From: Albidovulum sp. bin36
GTDB taxonomy: Bacteria; Pseudomonadota; Alphaproteobacteria; Rhodobacterales; Rhodobacteraceae
Direction: 5' to 3'
DNA: 57,041 nucleotides
NCBI GenBank assembly: GCA_002238565.1
Contig: MPMP01000024.1
Location: forward strand, 1-57,041
Part shown: positions 26,169 to 35,299 of the stretch, piece after piece
Position numbering within the stretch: the first letter of the stretch is position 1
Layout of the letters: every line of letters begins with the position of its first letter
Program-made: the position numbers and the translations under genes
Notes under the pieces: generated by a model
Seen by the model: only the letters and a program-made list of their open reading frames with translations
Databases searched by the model: none
What the model was told of the DNA's origin: nothing

Positions 26169-26603
26169 CTAGGCTTTTCGCTGGCCATGAGTGTAAGTCC
26201 AAGGCTTGATTTCCTCCAGGGCAGTGAAATCGAGTTTCAAGCCAGGCGGTTTTTTAGCTTTGATCTTTTCGATGTGGCCTTCCGGCACGAAGTACCAGAT
26301 GCGCAGTTCGAAGTCTTGAGGGATTCCAAGCCAGCATTCAATTGATTCACGAATACTTGGCATTCGATCCGCATAATTTTCGAGTTTCTCTTCTATCCTG
26401 CTCCAGCCGCGTGACCAAGTTACCTCGCAAAGAAACACTTCTTTATCATTCAAACGCACCGCGACCATGTCAGGCCAAAGACATTCTTGGTCTGAATGTT
26501 TGAATTCCGTCACATGCGATGTCCGAAGATAGTACTCTTCTGCCAGAAGAGTTCGGCCATCGGAAACAAGCCATTGGGCGACTACAGATTGGTAATAATC
26601 CAT
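26169..26603 (-). CDS. Hypothetical protein with PD-(D/E)xK nuclease-like signature
   Basis: A 144-residue protein with steady coding composition. The segment WPDMVAVRLNDKEVFLCEVT has a PD followed by an E-V-T strand, the layout of PD-(D/E)xK nuclease cores, though the final lysine is replaced (ExT). The C-terminus contains ELRIWYFVPEG and LEEIKPWTY. I recall similar small proteins with a C-terminal PWKY-type motif in proteobacteria, function unknown. GGTAAG lies just before ATG 26603 as a weak ribosome site. It stands alone next to transposase relics, so it may be cargo of a former mobile element. Confidence 0.6.
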   Translation of the reverse strand: MDYYQSVVAQWLVSDGRTLLAEEYYLRTSHVTEFKHSDQECLWPDMVAVRLNDKEVFLCEVTWSRGWSRIEEKLENYADRMPSIRESIECWLGIPQDFELRIWYFVPEGHIEKIKAKKPPGLKLDFTALEEIKPWTYTHGQRKA

Positions 26604-26829
26604 TTCTTACCACTTTGCATAGTTTCATCTGCGATTATTTGCTTGTTTCAGTTGGCCAAGGCAATTATGCAGTTGACTTCCTATCAGCTGAAGAGCCTGC
26701 CGTAGACGACCGCGGCCACCCGAATGAATATCGCCACTTTCCTCGATTTTCAAGGCAATTCTGTCCGCGGCGATTCGCTCATTCAAGTGATTCGTTTTCG
26801 CTTGCCACAAACATCGGCCCGACTTCAAT

Positions 26830-27229
26830 TTCACTATCGTGCGGGGGCAAAAGGGCATGCCTTTCGGGGATTGGGCGCCAATGAGAACGCTCCCGCGCAA
26901 TTCCTGCAACTTCCGGCACGACCACTTCTACCTGTTCAGTTCGATCTGTCCTGCGACCGGCGCGTCTGCAACCGGGCCAAGACAGTCGAGATGAACCTCC
27001 CTTTCGATAGCAGACCTTTCGGCCGCTGTTTCCAAGGGCTGCCAAGCGCTTGTCGTGCTCGACCGGACCGACCATCACCAATCGAAAGACTAGGCGGCCC
27101 GTTAAGACTTCGTTGACAAGGCCGCCACCCTACAGCTACGAACTGAACCCGGAGGAGCGGTTGTTCTCGTTTCTCAAGTCGCGGCACCTCCCCAATCGAG
27201 TGTCCGAAACAGCCAAAGCGGTTGTATAG
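26830..27229 (+). pseudogene. IS630-family transposase relic with several frameshifts
   Basis: The transposase is spread over three plus-strand frames. VRGQKGMPFGDWAPM and HFYLFSSICPATGAS lie at 26830-26980. NRAKTVEMNLLSIADLSAAV and CQALVVLDRTDHHQSKD lie at about 26971-27090, ending in an in-frame TAG. PPPYSYELNPEERLFSFLKS lies at 27122-27229, ending in a stop. These match the DDE_3 core of IS630 transposases, including the LD and PPYSxELNPxE catalytic blocks. At least two frameshifts and one nonsense codon make it inactive. The N-terminal HTH half and the IS ends were not found. Confidence 0.75.
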
Positions 27230-27535
27230 ACGGCGGAGGCCGTCCGGCACGAATTCGACGGGAAGCCGGATCTCGTCTTATCCATAGGGAACAAAAATAG
27301 GGCGAAACTTCAATGCAAGATGCGGACCGCAAGGGAATGCGATTGGCCTGGAATGATCTCAAAAGGCTCAGAATGCCAGTTCGCTTCCTAACGGAATTAA
27401 CCCGGTTCTCGGCTCCTGAATACCGTGAAATCTTCATATTAGCCGTTCATGGTTAACCATCCGAACATTCAGCCCTGAAAGCACTAAAATCAACTATAAC
27501 AGAACCTCAACCAACCCTATCTCCGCAAACAATGA
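27230..27535. other. Short gap between transposase relic and Abi-like pseudogene
   Basis: 306 bp, AT-richer than average, with no recognisable gene or IS terminus. Confidence 0.4.
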
Positions 27536-28263
27536 TTAGAACTTTAGTCCCACGGAGGCGGGCGGCGTGGCAAGAACCTCGGGAACTCTGCTGTGGGCCA
27601 CGATCCAATCACGCTTATAAGGGGCGATCCAAGAGGTTATCTCCAGGACGCTTTGGTAATCTTTTTTTAGATGCCGGGAGAAGATCGGCTCATGATGCGC
27701 AATCCGGTTCCTGAATGCTCGAAGGAAGTTCAGAGGCGCGTGGACCTTCTTGCGCGAAATTCTGGCTGCGTGCGGAAACGCCGACCTGAGAGCAGGCCGC
27801 CAAAGCATCATTTCGTAATTGGCCTTTGTTTTTGTCTTCCTATTTTTGATCCCCCCTGGTCCTAGCAGGGAGACTCACAAGCCGAAAGACAATGAAGCGA
27901 CCACCTGCGACAGGTCGTCGGGATATTTATTTTTACGAAGTTCCCGTTTGGTTTGGTCTATTCGAGCAAGACAACCGCTGTCGAGCCCAGCCCTGCTATT
28001 GTCGTACCACGCCTGCCTGTACACGGCTGCTAGTTCTCGGTTCATTGCGTTTCGGAGCGCAACCTCCAAAGCTTGCAACGGTCCATATAGAAGGCGGCAC
28101 TGATGGACGTATTCCACGTATAGAGCCTAACCGCGTCGGTGCGGTCGCCGCCCGTTGCTTTCAGATATGTTCCAAGCCGCCCTGCCGAAAGCGAGATCTC
28201 CAACTCAGCGACTATCTCGGTGTCCAGTTCGAAGTCCTTGACAATTGGAGTGGGGATGGTCAT
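27536..28263 (-). pseudogene. Abi_2-family (abortive infection-like) gene broken by one frameshift and one TGA
   Basis: Three pieces align end to end with Abi-like proteins. The first is ISLSAGRLGTYLKATGGD with LYTWNTSISAAFY (28263-28090). The second is GPLQALEVALRNAMNRELAA to VASLSFGL. The third is VSLLGPGG then LWRPALRSAFPHAA, LRAFRNRIAHHEPIFSRHL and HSRVPEVLA (to 27536). The break at about 28093 is a TATAT run where two bases too many shift the frame. At 27877-27875 a TGA replaces the Trp expected in the SFGFWVSLL motif; the frame then continues open. Abi_2 proteins are linked to phage exclusion. Gene lies downstream of the broken HTH gene. Confidence 0.78.
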
Positions 28264-28341
28264 ATTTGTCTTGTTAGCCTTGGACCCGCCTCTGCCGTAG
28301 GTATGCGCCCAAGGCTCAGCTTTCTTGGAAATCGCAGTTGT

Positions 28342-28844
28342 TCAGCTTGCACTAGCGGACGGCTTGGGATTCGGCTTGTAGCCTCGCTTCTCTACTGCTT
28401 TGCGTTCGCTTTTCACTTTTTCTTCAACCTTGCGGAATTCCGGTCTTAATTTTTTAAGACGCTCGACAAGCCCGGTCAGATCATAGGTGTTGGTTGTCTT
28501 TCCGCCATTCGCTGCATAGCGCTCAACCCTTTTGACCAAACCGGCCTGCTCCAATTCAGCAATGTAGCGTTGCACCTGTCTCTCGCTTAGTCCCAGCCTC
28601 GCTGCCGGAAGTTTCTTCCCAGGGTGAGGTTTGCGAGCATCATCCCACCAGAAATCACAAAGTTGCAAAAGAAACGCGAGTTGAGTTGGGTTCAAGCCGA
28701 TTCTTTGCTGTGCTCTGAGGATCAAGGACGGAACAATTCAGAATCCACGGTCCATGACCTTCGTGCCCCACTTTTTGTCCGAGGCCCTGCCAGTATTGGA
28801 ACGTCGGAACTGGACAACATTCTCGTTTTTAATTTTCCGGACAT
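28342..28844 (-). pseudogene. Winged-helix (HTH_36-like) DNA-binding protein gene with frameshift and internal TGA
   Basis: ATG 28844, preceded by AAAAGGA, opens MSGK. One A missing from the following A/T run moves the frame to KNENVVQFRRSNTGRASDKKW and KVMDRGF. A TGA at 28740-28738 interrupts before IVPSLILRAQQRIGLNPTQL, and the rest (FLLQLCDFWWDDARKPHPGK, LGLSERQVQRYIAELEQAGL, NTYDLTGLVERLKKLRPEF) is intact to 28342. The family, common on proteobacterial plasmids and islands, has a winged helix like replication initiators or regulators. It probably formed a unit with the Abi-like gene downstream; both are damaged. A TTG restart at 28725 could still make the HTH part. Confidence 0.72.
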
Positions 28845-29939
28845 GCGAAAATCCTTTTTCTGTTTTTCTGTCGCTGTGTGAAATATTGTTTGCGAAATCC
28901 GGTATTTCAATGCGTAACCACCAGCAAATTTCGACATCCCGGTCAAGTCAAATTTGTCTCCCCCGCCTAGCAACCAGCGTCTAATAAAGAAGGAATCCAA
29001 TAATCCAGAATCCAGTGAAGGAGGACGGACAAGAATAACTTCAGGTCCTAGGCAAAAATGACCGGTATGCGCGCCAATAAAATTTCTATCGCGGATCGAA
29101 TTCGCGTTCTGGCCGATGAAAGCGTCCCGCCTCGGTAACTGCCGGGATTGTTGCCAAGCAAAGAATATCGAAGAATTTCCTGCCCGAAGTTCAGTTCAAA
29201 TTCGCGGCGCATTTGCTTTTCGCCATTAACTCGGCATACGAGTTGCTCCTGCGAAACCTGTTGAAAAACGCGTTCGCCACTTGGTCGCGCGTCGCGGCGC
29301 GCGTGCGGCAGGCTTCGGAAAATTCATGAGCGATCTCGGGCTAATCCTTCCCGTTCCCGAATGCTACGCAGCGAGGATTGAATATGTCGCCGTTGGAGCC
29401 AAAGTCTCCTGGAAAAAACGCGGGCGGACCAGACGAACTCCTTGACCCGCACCGAGATTCTCCCGCGACCGGTCGCCAAGCTCGCTGCCAATGAGGACCG
29501 CCCGTCGCTGTAGGATTCGTGGCCCGACGCAACGCCGCAGCGGAAACAGTTCCCGGCCGGCTCCAGGCGGAAGCCGACTTCGGAGCCCGGAGTTCTGATT
29601 CGCCCAACCGCTCGGGCTCTGCCGCGGGTCGAAAAAGGCTTGGCGGAATCCAAGCGGCGAAGTAAAAGCAATAATCTTGCGAGCATGGTCCGCTGTGCCC
29701 TTAGCGCTTGAATCAAAGCACCACATATTGTAAATTTTAGTGGCAATATTCTATCCTTGGCCGATATATAGTTCCTTTGCCGACTTTTGGGACAAGCTCT
29801 TAGAAGGAATAGCTGCCGCCGTGCCGCATCCGAATCTTCGCTATACACGCGGCTTGCGAACTACGGAGCGCGGATCGGAGCCGTACTTTGCGATTCCATT
29901 CGCAAATATATTTTCTATGGTCAAAACTGGAGGAACTCG
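28845..29939. other. 1.1-kb region with no convincing gene
   Basis: Frames are short or arginine-rich shadows. A plus-strand patch near 29218-29328 reads FAINSAYELLLRNLLKNAFA before a stop and may be a gene fragment, but I cannot assign it. The promoter of the LuxR-type gene is expected in the AT-rich stretch 29720-29935. Confidence 0.4.
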
Positions 29940-31556
29940 TTGGCTAAACGGATTGAAAATTCAAGCATCGAGCCGGTCTCGATGCCCCGTGTTAACTGGC
30001 GCACATTCATGCGAGGCCCAGAATCGGTGCTGGCCGGACAGCTGGTGGGTCTAGAGTGTTTAACAGCGAGCGACGACCGAGCCGTCGCTCTCGCGCGCGC
30101 ATTCGTTCTGGCCAAACATGGACAAGCGAGCGAAGCGCGAAAGCAGCTGGAGACTATTCGCAAAGATCAATATGCAGCCGGCTGTGCCGATTCGGATAGC
30201 CAGTTCACATTGGTCGACGGGCACGTTCGAGTCTACGAAGACCAGCCTTTTGTAAAGGGCACTAAGGAGCTCTTGAACCGGATACTTGAATCTTCCAGGC
30301 CGGATGACCTCGTTGGCCAAGCGCTGGCACTCAACCTCTTATGCATTCACGCGCTTCATATGGGCCATTTTGACCGCGCTCAGGAATATGCGGAAGGCGC
30401 CATTCGCTGCTATAGGCAAGGCGACGCGGTTTTCGGCTCGTTGCATCTCCACGCTCATCTGGGCCAGATCAAGCTAATGCGGGGCGACCTGGACGGGGCC
30501 GCTTCGCAATATGCCGAAATGCAGGAACGTTTAGACCGGTTGCCCGACGATACTTCCGCATTGCTTGCTATCTGCCGCACCCTTCGCTCGGAAGTCGCAT
30601 ATGAAACCAACGATCTAGTGCAGAGCTCAACGCTTCTTGCACATGCTATGGGCAGCGTTGAGGAGGAGGATGCATGGCTCGATGTCCGCGCGGCCGCCTA
30701 TCGGGTACGGACGCGACTGGCCTATATCCGCTCGGGTCTTCCCGGCGCGCTGACAGAGCTCGCTCATTGCGAGAAAGTGGCCGAGGCGCGCAAAATGCCC
30801 CGCCTATTGAGGCTGATGAAGATCGAGAGGATTCGGGCTCTTACCTTGAGCAATGAAATCGGCGCGGCGAGGCGGATTATGCGAGAAATCGACCTGACAT
30901 TTGAAGCCTACGACTGGGATACGGGACAAGACTGGGCCCTGCGGCAGGGAACGGCCGGCGTTGCGATTGCCCGCTGGCTGGTCCGGGCGAGAAGATCGCG
31001 CGACGCACTGGCATTTGTCGATCCGGCTGAAGACTTCGCCATTCGAGGGGGACAACTGCTGACATTGGCCAAGCTAAGGATCATCCGCGCTGCGGCTCAT
31101 TGGCGTCTAAACCAGAAGACCGACGCAACCGCTGCGCTGCTGTCGGCATTGCGGCTTCTGGGTCGGCAGCCGTTCCGCCGGTTCATCCTGGACGAAGGCA
31201 ACGAAATTGCGCAAGTAGTTCAGGCCGCGCTGGACGGTGAACGCGTAATCGTCGCGCCTCTACCGGAACAGAGGCGAAAATTGTCGGAGTTAACCTATTA
31301 CTGGGCGACGCACCAAACCGGCGGACCGGCGGCTTTGTTCCATGACCGCTCTCAAGGCAGGCATGGTCGGGCGAATGGACGGCAGCGCTATCTGGAACTG
31401 GTCGCGCTAGGTCATTCCAACAAGGAAATCGCTCAGATACTGGGCGTTTCGGTCGACACCGTGAAGTACCATTTGAAGAAACTTTTCAATGACTTGGATG
31501 CGACAAATCGGATGCAGGCCGTGCGGCGGGGGCAAGAACTCGGAATAATTCGATAG
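29940..31556 (+). CDS. LuxR-family transcriptional regulator with TPR-like helical repeats
   Basis: A 538-residue regulator starting at TTG 29940, chosen because GGAGG lies six bases upstream; the frame is open further but has poor composition. Residues about 30-420 are alpha-helical TPR-like repeats (for example ALALNLLCIHALHMGHFDRA, then AQEYAEGAIRCYRQGD). The C-terminal LuxR HTH is at about 465-530 (LVALGHSNKEIAQILGVSVD then TVKYHLKKLF). The layout matches the C-terminal half of MalT/LAL regulators but lacks their N-terminal ATPase. It lies 85 bp upstream of the racemase/ABC operon on the same strand and likely regulates it. Confidence 0.85.
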   Translation: MAKRIENSSIEPVSMPRVNWRTFMRGPESVLAGQLVGLECLTASDDRAVALARAFVLAKHGQASEARKQLETIRKDQYAAGCADSDSQFTLVDGHVRVYEDQPFVKGTKELLNRILESSRPDDLVGQALALNLLCIHALHMGHFDRAQEYAEGAIRCYRQGDAVFGSLHLHAHLGQIKLMRGDLDGAASQYAEMQERLDRLPDDTSALLAICRTLRSEVAYETNDLVQSSTLLAHAMGSVEEEDAWLDVRAAAYRVRTRLAYIRSGLPGALTELAHCEKVAEARKMPRLLRLMKIERIRALTLSNEIGAARRIMREIDLTFEAYDWDTGQDWALRQGTAGVAIARWLVRARRSRDALAFVDPAEDFAIRGGQLLTLAKLRIIRAAAHWRLNQKTDATAALLSALRLLGRQPFRRFILDEGNEIAQVVQAALDGERVIVAPLPEQRRKLSELTYYWATHQTGGPAALFHDRSQGRHGRANGRQRYLELVALGHSNKEIAQILGVSVDTVKYHLKKLFNDLDATNRMQAVRRGQELGIIR

Positions 31557-31559
31557 TCG

Positions 31560-31575
31560 CTACCCGCATGGGTAG
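31560..31575 (+). promoter_or_regulatory. Perfect dyad between LuxR gene and racemase operon
   Basis: CTACCCGCATGGGTAG: 6-bp arms around a 4-base centre, 7 bp after the luxR stop region. It could be a regulator binding site or a short hairpin at the end of the luxR transcript. Confidence 0.4.
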
Positions 31576-31608
31576 TATCTCGGAGCCAAATCAGCGGTCA
31601 TAACTCGG

Positions 31609-31631
31609 CTATCTCTTATTGAGCGAGATAG
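31609..31631 (+). promoter_or_regulatory. Second dyad immediately upstream of the racemase ribosome site
   Basis: CTATCTC (31609-31615) and GAGATAG (31625-31631) are perfect 7-bp inverted arms with a 9-base spacer, 10 bp before the racemase TTG start. The right arm merges with the GGGAG Shine-Dalgarno, so an operator or an mRNA stem there could control translation of the first gene. Confidence 0.4.
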
Positions 31632-31641
31632 GGAGCGCGAC

Positions 31642-32397
31642 TTGAGCAATATCCGAATTGTCACGCCGATAGTATCGGGCGGATTCCGAAATGATGCCCC
31701 ATTGCGTGGAACTCTCCCATCGGACTGCGAGTTGAGTCAGACGTTTCTGCGCAACGGTCCGGAATCAGTTGAATCCGCAGTGGATGAAGTGCTTGCCGGC
31801 CCAGGGGTGATCGATGCGGCCCTGACCGCGGAGTCCGACGGCATCGATGCGATTGTCATTGACTGCATGCTTGATCCGGCTCTGGACGCCGCCCGCGAAG
31901 CCGTTTCGATTCCAGTTGTCGGCTGCGGCGAGGCCGGGCTGGAGGCGGCAGCATCCATGGGTCCGTTTTCGGTGGTCACGGTGCTGCAGCGCCAGGAACG
32001 CGCATTCCGCGGCTTGGCATCGCGCTACGGGTTCGCCGAAACGCTTGTTTCGGTGCGGGGAATTGGAATCCCGGTTCTGGAGCTTGAGAAAAATCGCGAG
32101 GCATCCCTTGCGGCGACCGTAGCGGAGTGTCGGGCGGCAATCGACGAGGACGGCGCCAATGCGATCGTGTTCGGCTGCACCGGGATGCTGGGACTAGCGC
32201 GGGACGCAGCCGACGGGCTAGGGATCGATCCCGCCCGGGTGGTCGATCCTTTGCCGCACTCGCTCAAGGTGGCGCATGAGGAGGTCGCCAGAGGGGGCGC
32301 TGTCGACAAGTCGCTCTATCCTGAACCGGAATCGAAGCGGATAACGGGATTCACCGGCTGGCCGACTCTGTTTGAATGGATGGCCCGCGGATCATGA
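31642..32397 (+). CDS. Asp/Glu/hydantoin racemase family protein
   Basis: A 251-residue two-lobed racemase. The two catalytic cysteines are at C75 (VIDCMLDPAL) and C179 (VFGCTGM), almost the same spacing as the essential Cys pair reported for hydantoin racemases (about residues 76 and 181). The substrate-binding GCGEAGLEAAASMG loop is at about 94-107. Cofactor-independent 1,1-proton transfer is expected. The start is TTG 31642, six bases after GGGAG. It overlaps the next permease gene by four bases (ATGA). With HyuA-like and DUF917 genes in the same operon, a hydantoin or related cyclic imide/amide is the likely substrate class. Confidence 0.88.
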   Translation: MSNIRIVTPIVSGGFRNDAPLRGTLPSDCELSQTFLRNGPESVESAVDEVLAGPGVIDAALTAESDGIDAIVIDCMLDPALDAAREAVSIPVVGCGEAGLEAAASMGPFSVVTVLQRQERAFRGLASRYGFAETLVSVRGIGIPVLELEKNREASLAATVAECRAAIDEDGANAIVFGCTGMLGLARDAADGLGIDPARVVDPLPHSLKVAHEEVARGGAVDKSLYPEPESKRITGFTGWPTLFEWMARGS

Positions 32398-33299
32398 CAG
32401 CGAATCGGACCGGGCGCACGGCAGGACGCATTCCCGGCTTCCGGCGCCACGCGGCATGGTTGCTAGTGTCCCCGCTCCTTGTATTCTTCATTATCTTTTT
32501 TGTTATTCCAGTCGGACTCTTGTTCGTAAGCTCGTTCAATCCTCAGATTATCGGGCAAGTAGGAATTACTTCCGAATTGACGCTCGACAACTACTCCCGC
32601 TTCTTTTCACGCTCGAATTACATGGCCGCGGCAGGGCGGTCCGTATTGCTTGCCGGCGTTGTCTCACTGGTTACGCTGATTATCGCATACCCCATGGCGT
32701 TTGTCATCGCCAAGACCGAGCATCCCGGACGCAACACGATCCTGTTGATTATTGTCCTTGCGGCAATGCAGCTCGATATGGTCATCCGCCTTTACGGCAT
32801 GATGGTAATTCTGGGCGATAACGGGCTGATCAACCAGGCGCTGCGCCTTGTCGGGCTGATCCACGCCGAAACATCCGCGCGTCTTATGTACAATTTCGGG
32901 GGTGTAGTCGCTGGCTTGGTGCAGTTCGCGCTGCCGTTCATGATCTTGACCCTCGTCGGAGTGATCCGCAGAATCGACCCTAGTCTGGAGGAAGCTGCTC
33001 GAAGCCTTGGGGCGACGCGGTGGCGCGCTTTCATCCGCGTGATATTGCCGGCATCGATGCCGGGCATTTTGGCCGGCTCGCTTTTGGTCTTCGCGCTTTC
33101 GATCTCGTCCTACATCGTGCCGGCGCTCATGGGGGGCTTCCGCGTCGGAGTCCTGCCTATCCACATCTTTCAGCAAGTCGCAGAATCGGCGCGGTTTCAA
33201 TTCGGCGCTTCGATCGCCCTCATCCTGTTTCTTTTGAGCGCCGGAGCGGTGCTGGTCTACCTGCATGTCGGCTCGCGCCGGTCGGGAGGGCTTGCGTGA
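32394..33299 (+). CDS. Spermidine/putrescine-type ABC transporter permease (PotB family)
   Basis: A 301-residue inner-membrane protein, start ATG 32394 overlapping the racemase stop. After a basic N-terminus it has six membrane segments (first AAWLLVSPLLVFFIIFFVIP). The docking loop is EEAARSLGATRWRAFIRV followed by ILPASMPG. It belongs to the Pot/Fbp-type permease family rather than the CUT1 type. It pairs with the PotC-type permease encoded next (1-bp overlap). Confidence 0.92.
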   Translation: MTANRTGRTAGRIPGFRRHAAWLLVSPLLVFFIIFFVIPVGLLFVSSFNPQIIGQVGITSELTLDNYSRFFSRSNYMAAAGRSVLLAGVVSLVTLIIAYPMAFVIAKTEHPGRNTILLIIVLAAMQLDMVIRLYGMMVILGDNGLINQALRLVGLIHAETSARLMYNFGGVVAGLVQFALPFMILTLVGVIRRIDPSLEEAARSLGATRWRAFIRVILPASMPGILAGSLLVFALSISSYIVPALMGGFRVGVLPIHIFQQVAESARFQFGASIALILFLLSAGAVLVYLHVGSRRSGGLA

Positions 33300-34105
33300 T
33301 GGGCAGAAAGATACCGTTGCTGGTCCTTGTTCTAGCCATCGCCGGATTTTGCTATATGCTTTTTCCAATTGTAGTTGTCGTGCTGGCCGGTTTGACCGCC
33401 GGGGAATTTTTAACATTTCCGCCGCAGGGACTGTCGCTTCGCTGGGTTGTCGCCTTTCTGCAGTCCGACAAATACCTAAGCGCTTTCTTCTTCTCGTTCA
33501 GGCTAGCACTAATGACCATGATTGTCGCGACGATCATCGGCACAGCCGCGGCATTGTTCCTAAGCCGCACGCGGTTCGTCGGCCGCGCTGCGATGCGGGC
33601 GTTCTTCCTCTCGCCGGTTGTACTTCCCGGAGTCGTCGTCGGCTTCGCGCTCTTTGCATTCTACATCTCTACGGGCTCGAGCATATCCCGAACGATTTGG
33701 GGGCTGTGGATCGGACACATCCTCTACTCCACACCCTATGTCATCGGCACGGTCGGCGCCGCGCTCGCCGCTTTTGACATTTCGCTGGAAGAGGCCGCGC
33801 GATCGCTCGGCTCTTCCCCCTGGCGAGCCTTCAGGAGGGTAACGCTACCCAATATCGGCCATGGAATTCAGGCCGGCAGCATTTTCGCATTTATCGTCAG
33901 CTTCGGTCAATTCGAGGTTTCGCTCTTCCTGTCTGCGCCGAATTCCGAGCCGCTTCCGATCGCGATGTACAACTCGCTGCGCTACCAATTCGACCCTTCC
34001 GCGGCGGCCGCGGGCATCTTCGCAATTACGCTCGTAACCGCATCGGTACTGCTGACCAACCGGCTGGTGAATATCCGTCGGCTGCTGGAGCGGCAGCACG
34101 CATAA
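33299..34105 (+). CDS. Spermidine/putrescine-type ABC transporter permease (PotC family)
   Basis: A 268-residue inner-membrane protein. Start ATG 33299 overlaps the previous stop by one base (TGATG), and an adjacent GTG one codon upstream is possible. Six membrane segments are visible and the docking loop is EEAARSLGSSPWRAFRRV followed by TLPNIGHG. Length is typical for PotC. Translationally coupled to the PotB-type gene. Confidence 0.92.
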   Translation: MGRKIPLLVLVLAIAGFCYMLFPIVVVVLAGLTAGEFLTFPPQGLSLRWVVAFLQSDKYLSAFFFSFRLALMTMIVATIIGTAAALFLSRTRFVGRAAMRAFFLSPVVLPGVVVGFALFAFYISTGSSISRTIWGLWIGHILYSTPYVIGTVGAALAAFDISLEEAARSLGSSPWRAFRRVTLPNIGHGIQAGSIFAFIVSFGQFEVSLFLSAPNSEPLPIAMYNSLRYQFDPSAAAAGIFAITLVTASVLLTNRLVNIRRLLERQHA

Positions 34106-34138
34106 ACCATATGTCAACCAAAGAAAAAGGAGATGGTC

Positions 34139-35245
34139 ATGACATTCAGAAAACTAGAACCGACACGCCGCTCGGTGCTTAAGAGCGGCATCTCGCTGGG
34201 GGCTACGGCCGCTGTATCGGCTCCATTTGTCAACCATGCCTGGGCACAGGACGTGTCCTATGACGGCGAAGTCTTCGATGCCGGCGGCGCAACCCTCAAT
34301 ATCGGGGAGTGGGGCGGCGGCTGGGAAGAGTTCGTGCGATCAGCCTTGACCGACCAGTTCGAGAAGGACTTCAACTGCAAAATCAACTGGGATAGCTCAT
34401 TCCCGTGGTTTCCCAAGTTTGTTACCCAGGGGCCGCAAGACCCGGTATTTGACATCGCGAACTGGAACTTGCCGAACCTGACGCAAACCAAGCAGGCCGG
34501 CGATTATTTCCTAAGCGTAGACGAAGTCCGCGAGAATGTGCCAAACGCCGCCGACTGCTGGAGCTTCGCGTTTGCCAGCGGCGCCGGCGTTACATGGGCG
34601 TACATGCCTTATGTCTATGCCTACCGCACGGATAGCGGTCCGGCGCCGAGCAGCTTTCGCGATTTCTGGGACGACCGCTTTGCCAACAAGCGCGGGACCT
34701 ACGGTACCGAGAACGGCCTGATGCACGCGTTCTTCATGGCCACGGCGCAGGAATTCGGAACGGATCAGTACGACATGAACGCCGCTTTCGAGGCGCTGGA
34801 AAACGCTATGCCTATGAAGGTCTCCGAGTTTACCTTTAATATGCTGTCTCTTATCGAGCGCGGGGAGGTGGACATCGCCGTGCATATCGAGGGCGAGGCT
34901 CTGTCTCTGAAGCGCAAGGGCGTGCCGATGGATGTCTGGCTGTGGGACAGCCGGCCGATCCTTACGCAGACCAAGACCATAAGCAGATATTCCGACCCGA
35001 TGCAAAAGAAGCTTGCGTTCGCGCTACTGAACCGCACGCTTGGCGCTCAGTTCCTGAATGCGTTCGGCGATGAATTCTTGTGGCGGCCCACCAATGCCAA
35101 AGCATCGATCACGGCGCAGCTGGCCGAGGCCGGCGTTATGAACACGCCCGATGCGGTGGAGGATTTCTGGGTGCCCGATTGGGACTTTTTCGTCGAGAAC
35201 AAGCTTGAAATCACGGATCGCCTGAACCAGATATTCGGCCTCTGA
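34139..35245 (+). CDS. Spermidine/putrescine-type periplasmic binding protein (PotD-like, Tat signal)
   Basis: A 368-residue binding protein. AAAAGGAG precedes the start region; ATG 34139 has good spacing, whereas ATG 34133 would be too close. The N-terminus TRRSVLKSGISLGA with a hydrophobic stretch and a cleavage region at HAWAQ suggests twin-arginine export. The mature part has SBP_bac_8 features: GGGWEEFVRSALTDQFEKDF, then GPQDPVFDIANWN. The ligand is probably the substrate of the racemase, HyuA-like and DUF917 enzymes encoded alongside, not necessarily a polyamine. Confidence 0.9.
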   Translation: MTFRKLEPTRRSVLKSGISLGATAAVSAPFVNHAWAQDVSYDGEVFDAGGATLNIGEWGGGWEEFVRSALTDQFEKDFNCKINWDSSFPWFPKFVTQGPQDPVFDIANWNLPNLTQTKQAGDYFLSVDEVRENVPNAADCWSFAFASGAGVTWAYMPYVYAYRTDSGPAPSSFRDFWDDRFANKRGTYGTENGLMHAFFMATAQEFGTDQYDMNAAFEALENAMPMKVSEFTFNMLSLIERGEVDIAVHIEGEALSLKRKGVPMDVWLWDSRPILTQTKTISRYSDPMQKKLAFALLNRTLGAQFLNAFGDEFLWRPTNAKASITAQLAEAGVMNTPDAVEDFWVPDWDFFVENKLEITDRLNQIFGL

Positions 35246-35253
35246 TAATTCAA

Positions 35254-35277
35254 GCGGGCCGGGCATGCCCGGCCCGC
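35254..35277 (+). other. 24-bp perfect palindrome after the binding-protein gene
   Basis: GCGGGCCGGGC-AT-GCCCGGCCCGC is perfectly self-complementary and starts 8 bp after the binding-protein stop, before the ATPase gene. No T run follows closely. It fits the pattern of intercistronic stems that protect the binding-protein message. Confidence 0.7.
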
Positions 35278-35299
35278 CCTTTGGCTGACAGACACGACC

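Noticed and set aside
27536..28844. UGA read as Trp/Cys (alternative code or selenocysteine)
   Set aside because: The same genes have frameshifts, many intact neighbours terminate in TGA, and no SECIS-like element was recognised; gene decay is simpler.
29787..29939. 51-codon N-terminal extension of the LuxR/TPR regulator
   Set aside because: The TTG at 29940 has a GGAGG at ideal spacing, and the upstream residues have atypical composition.
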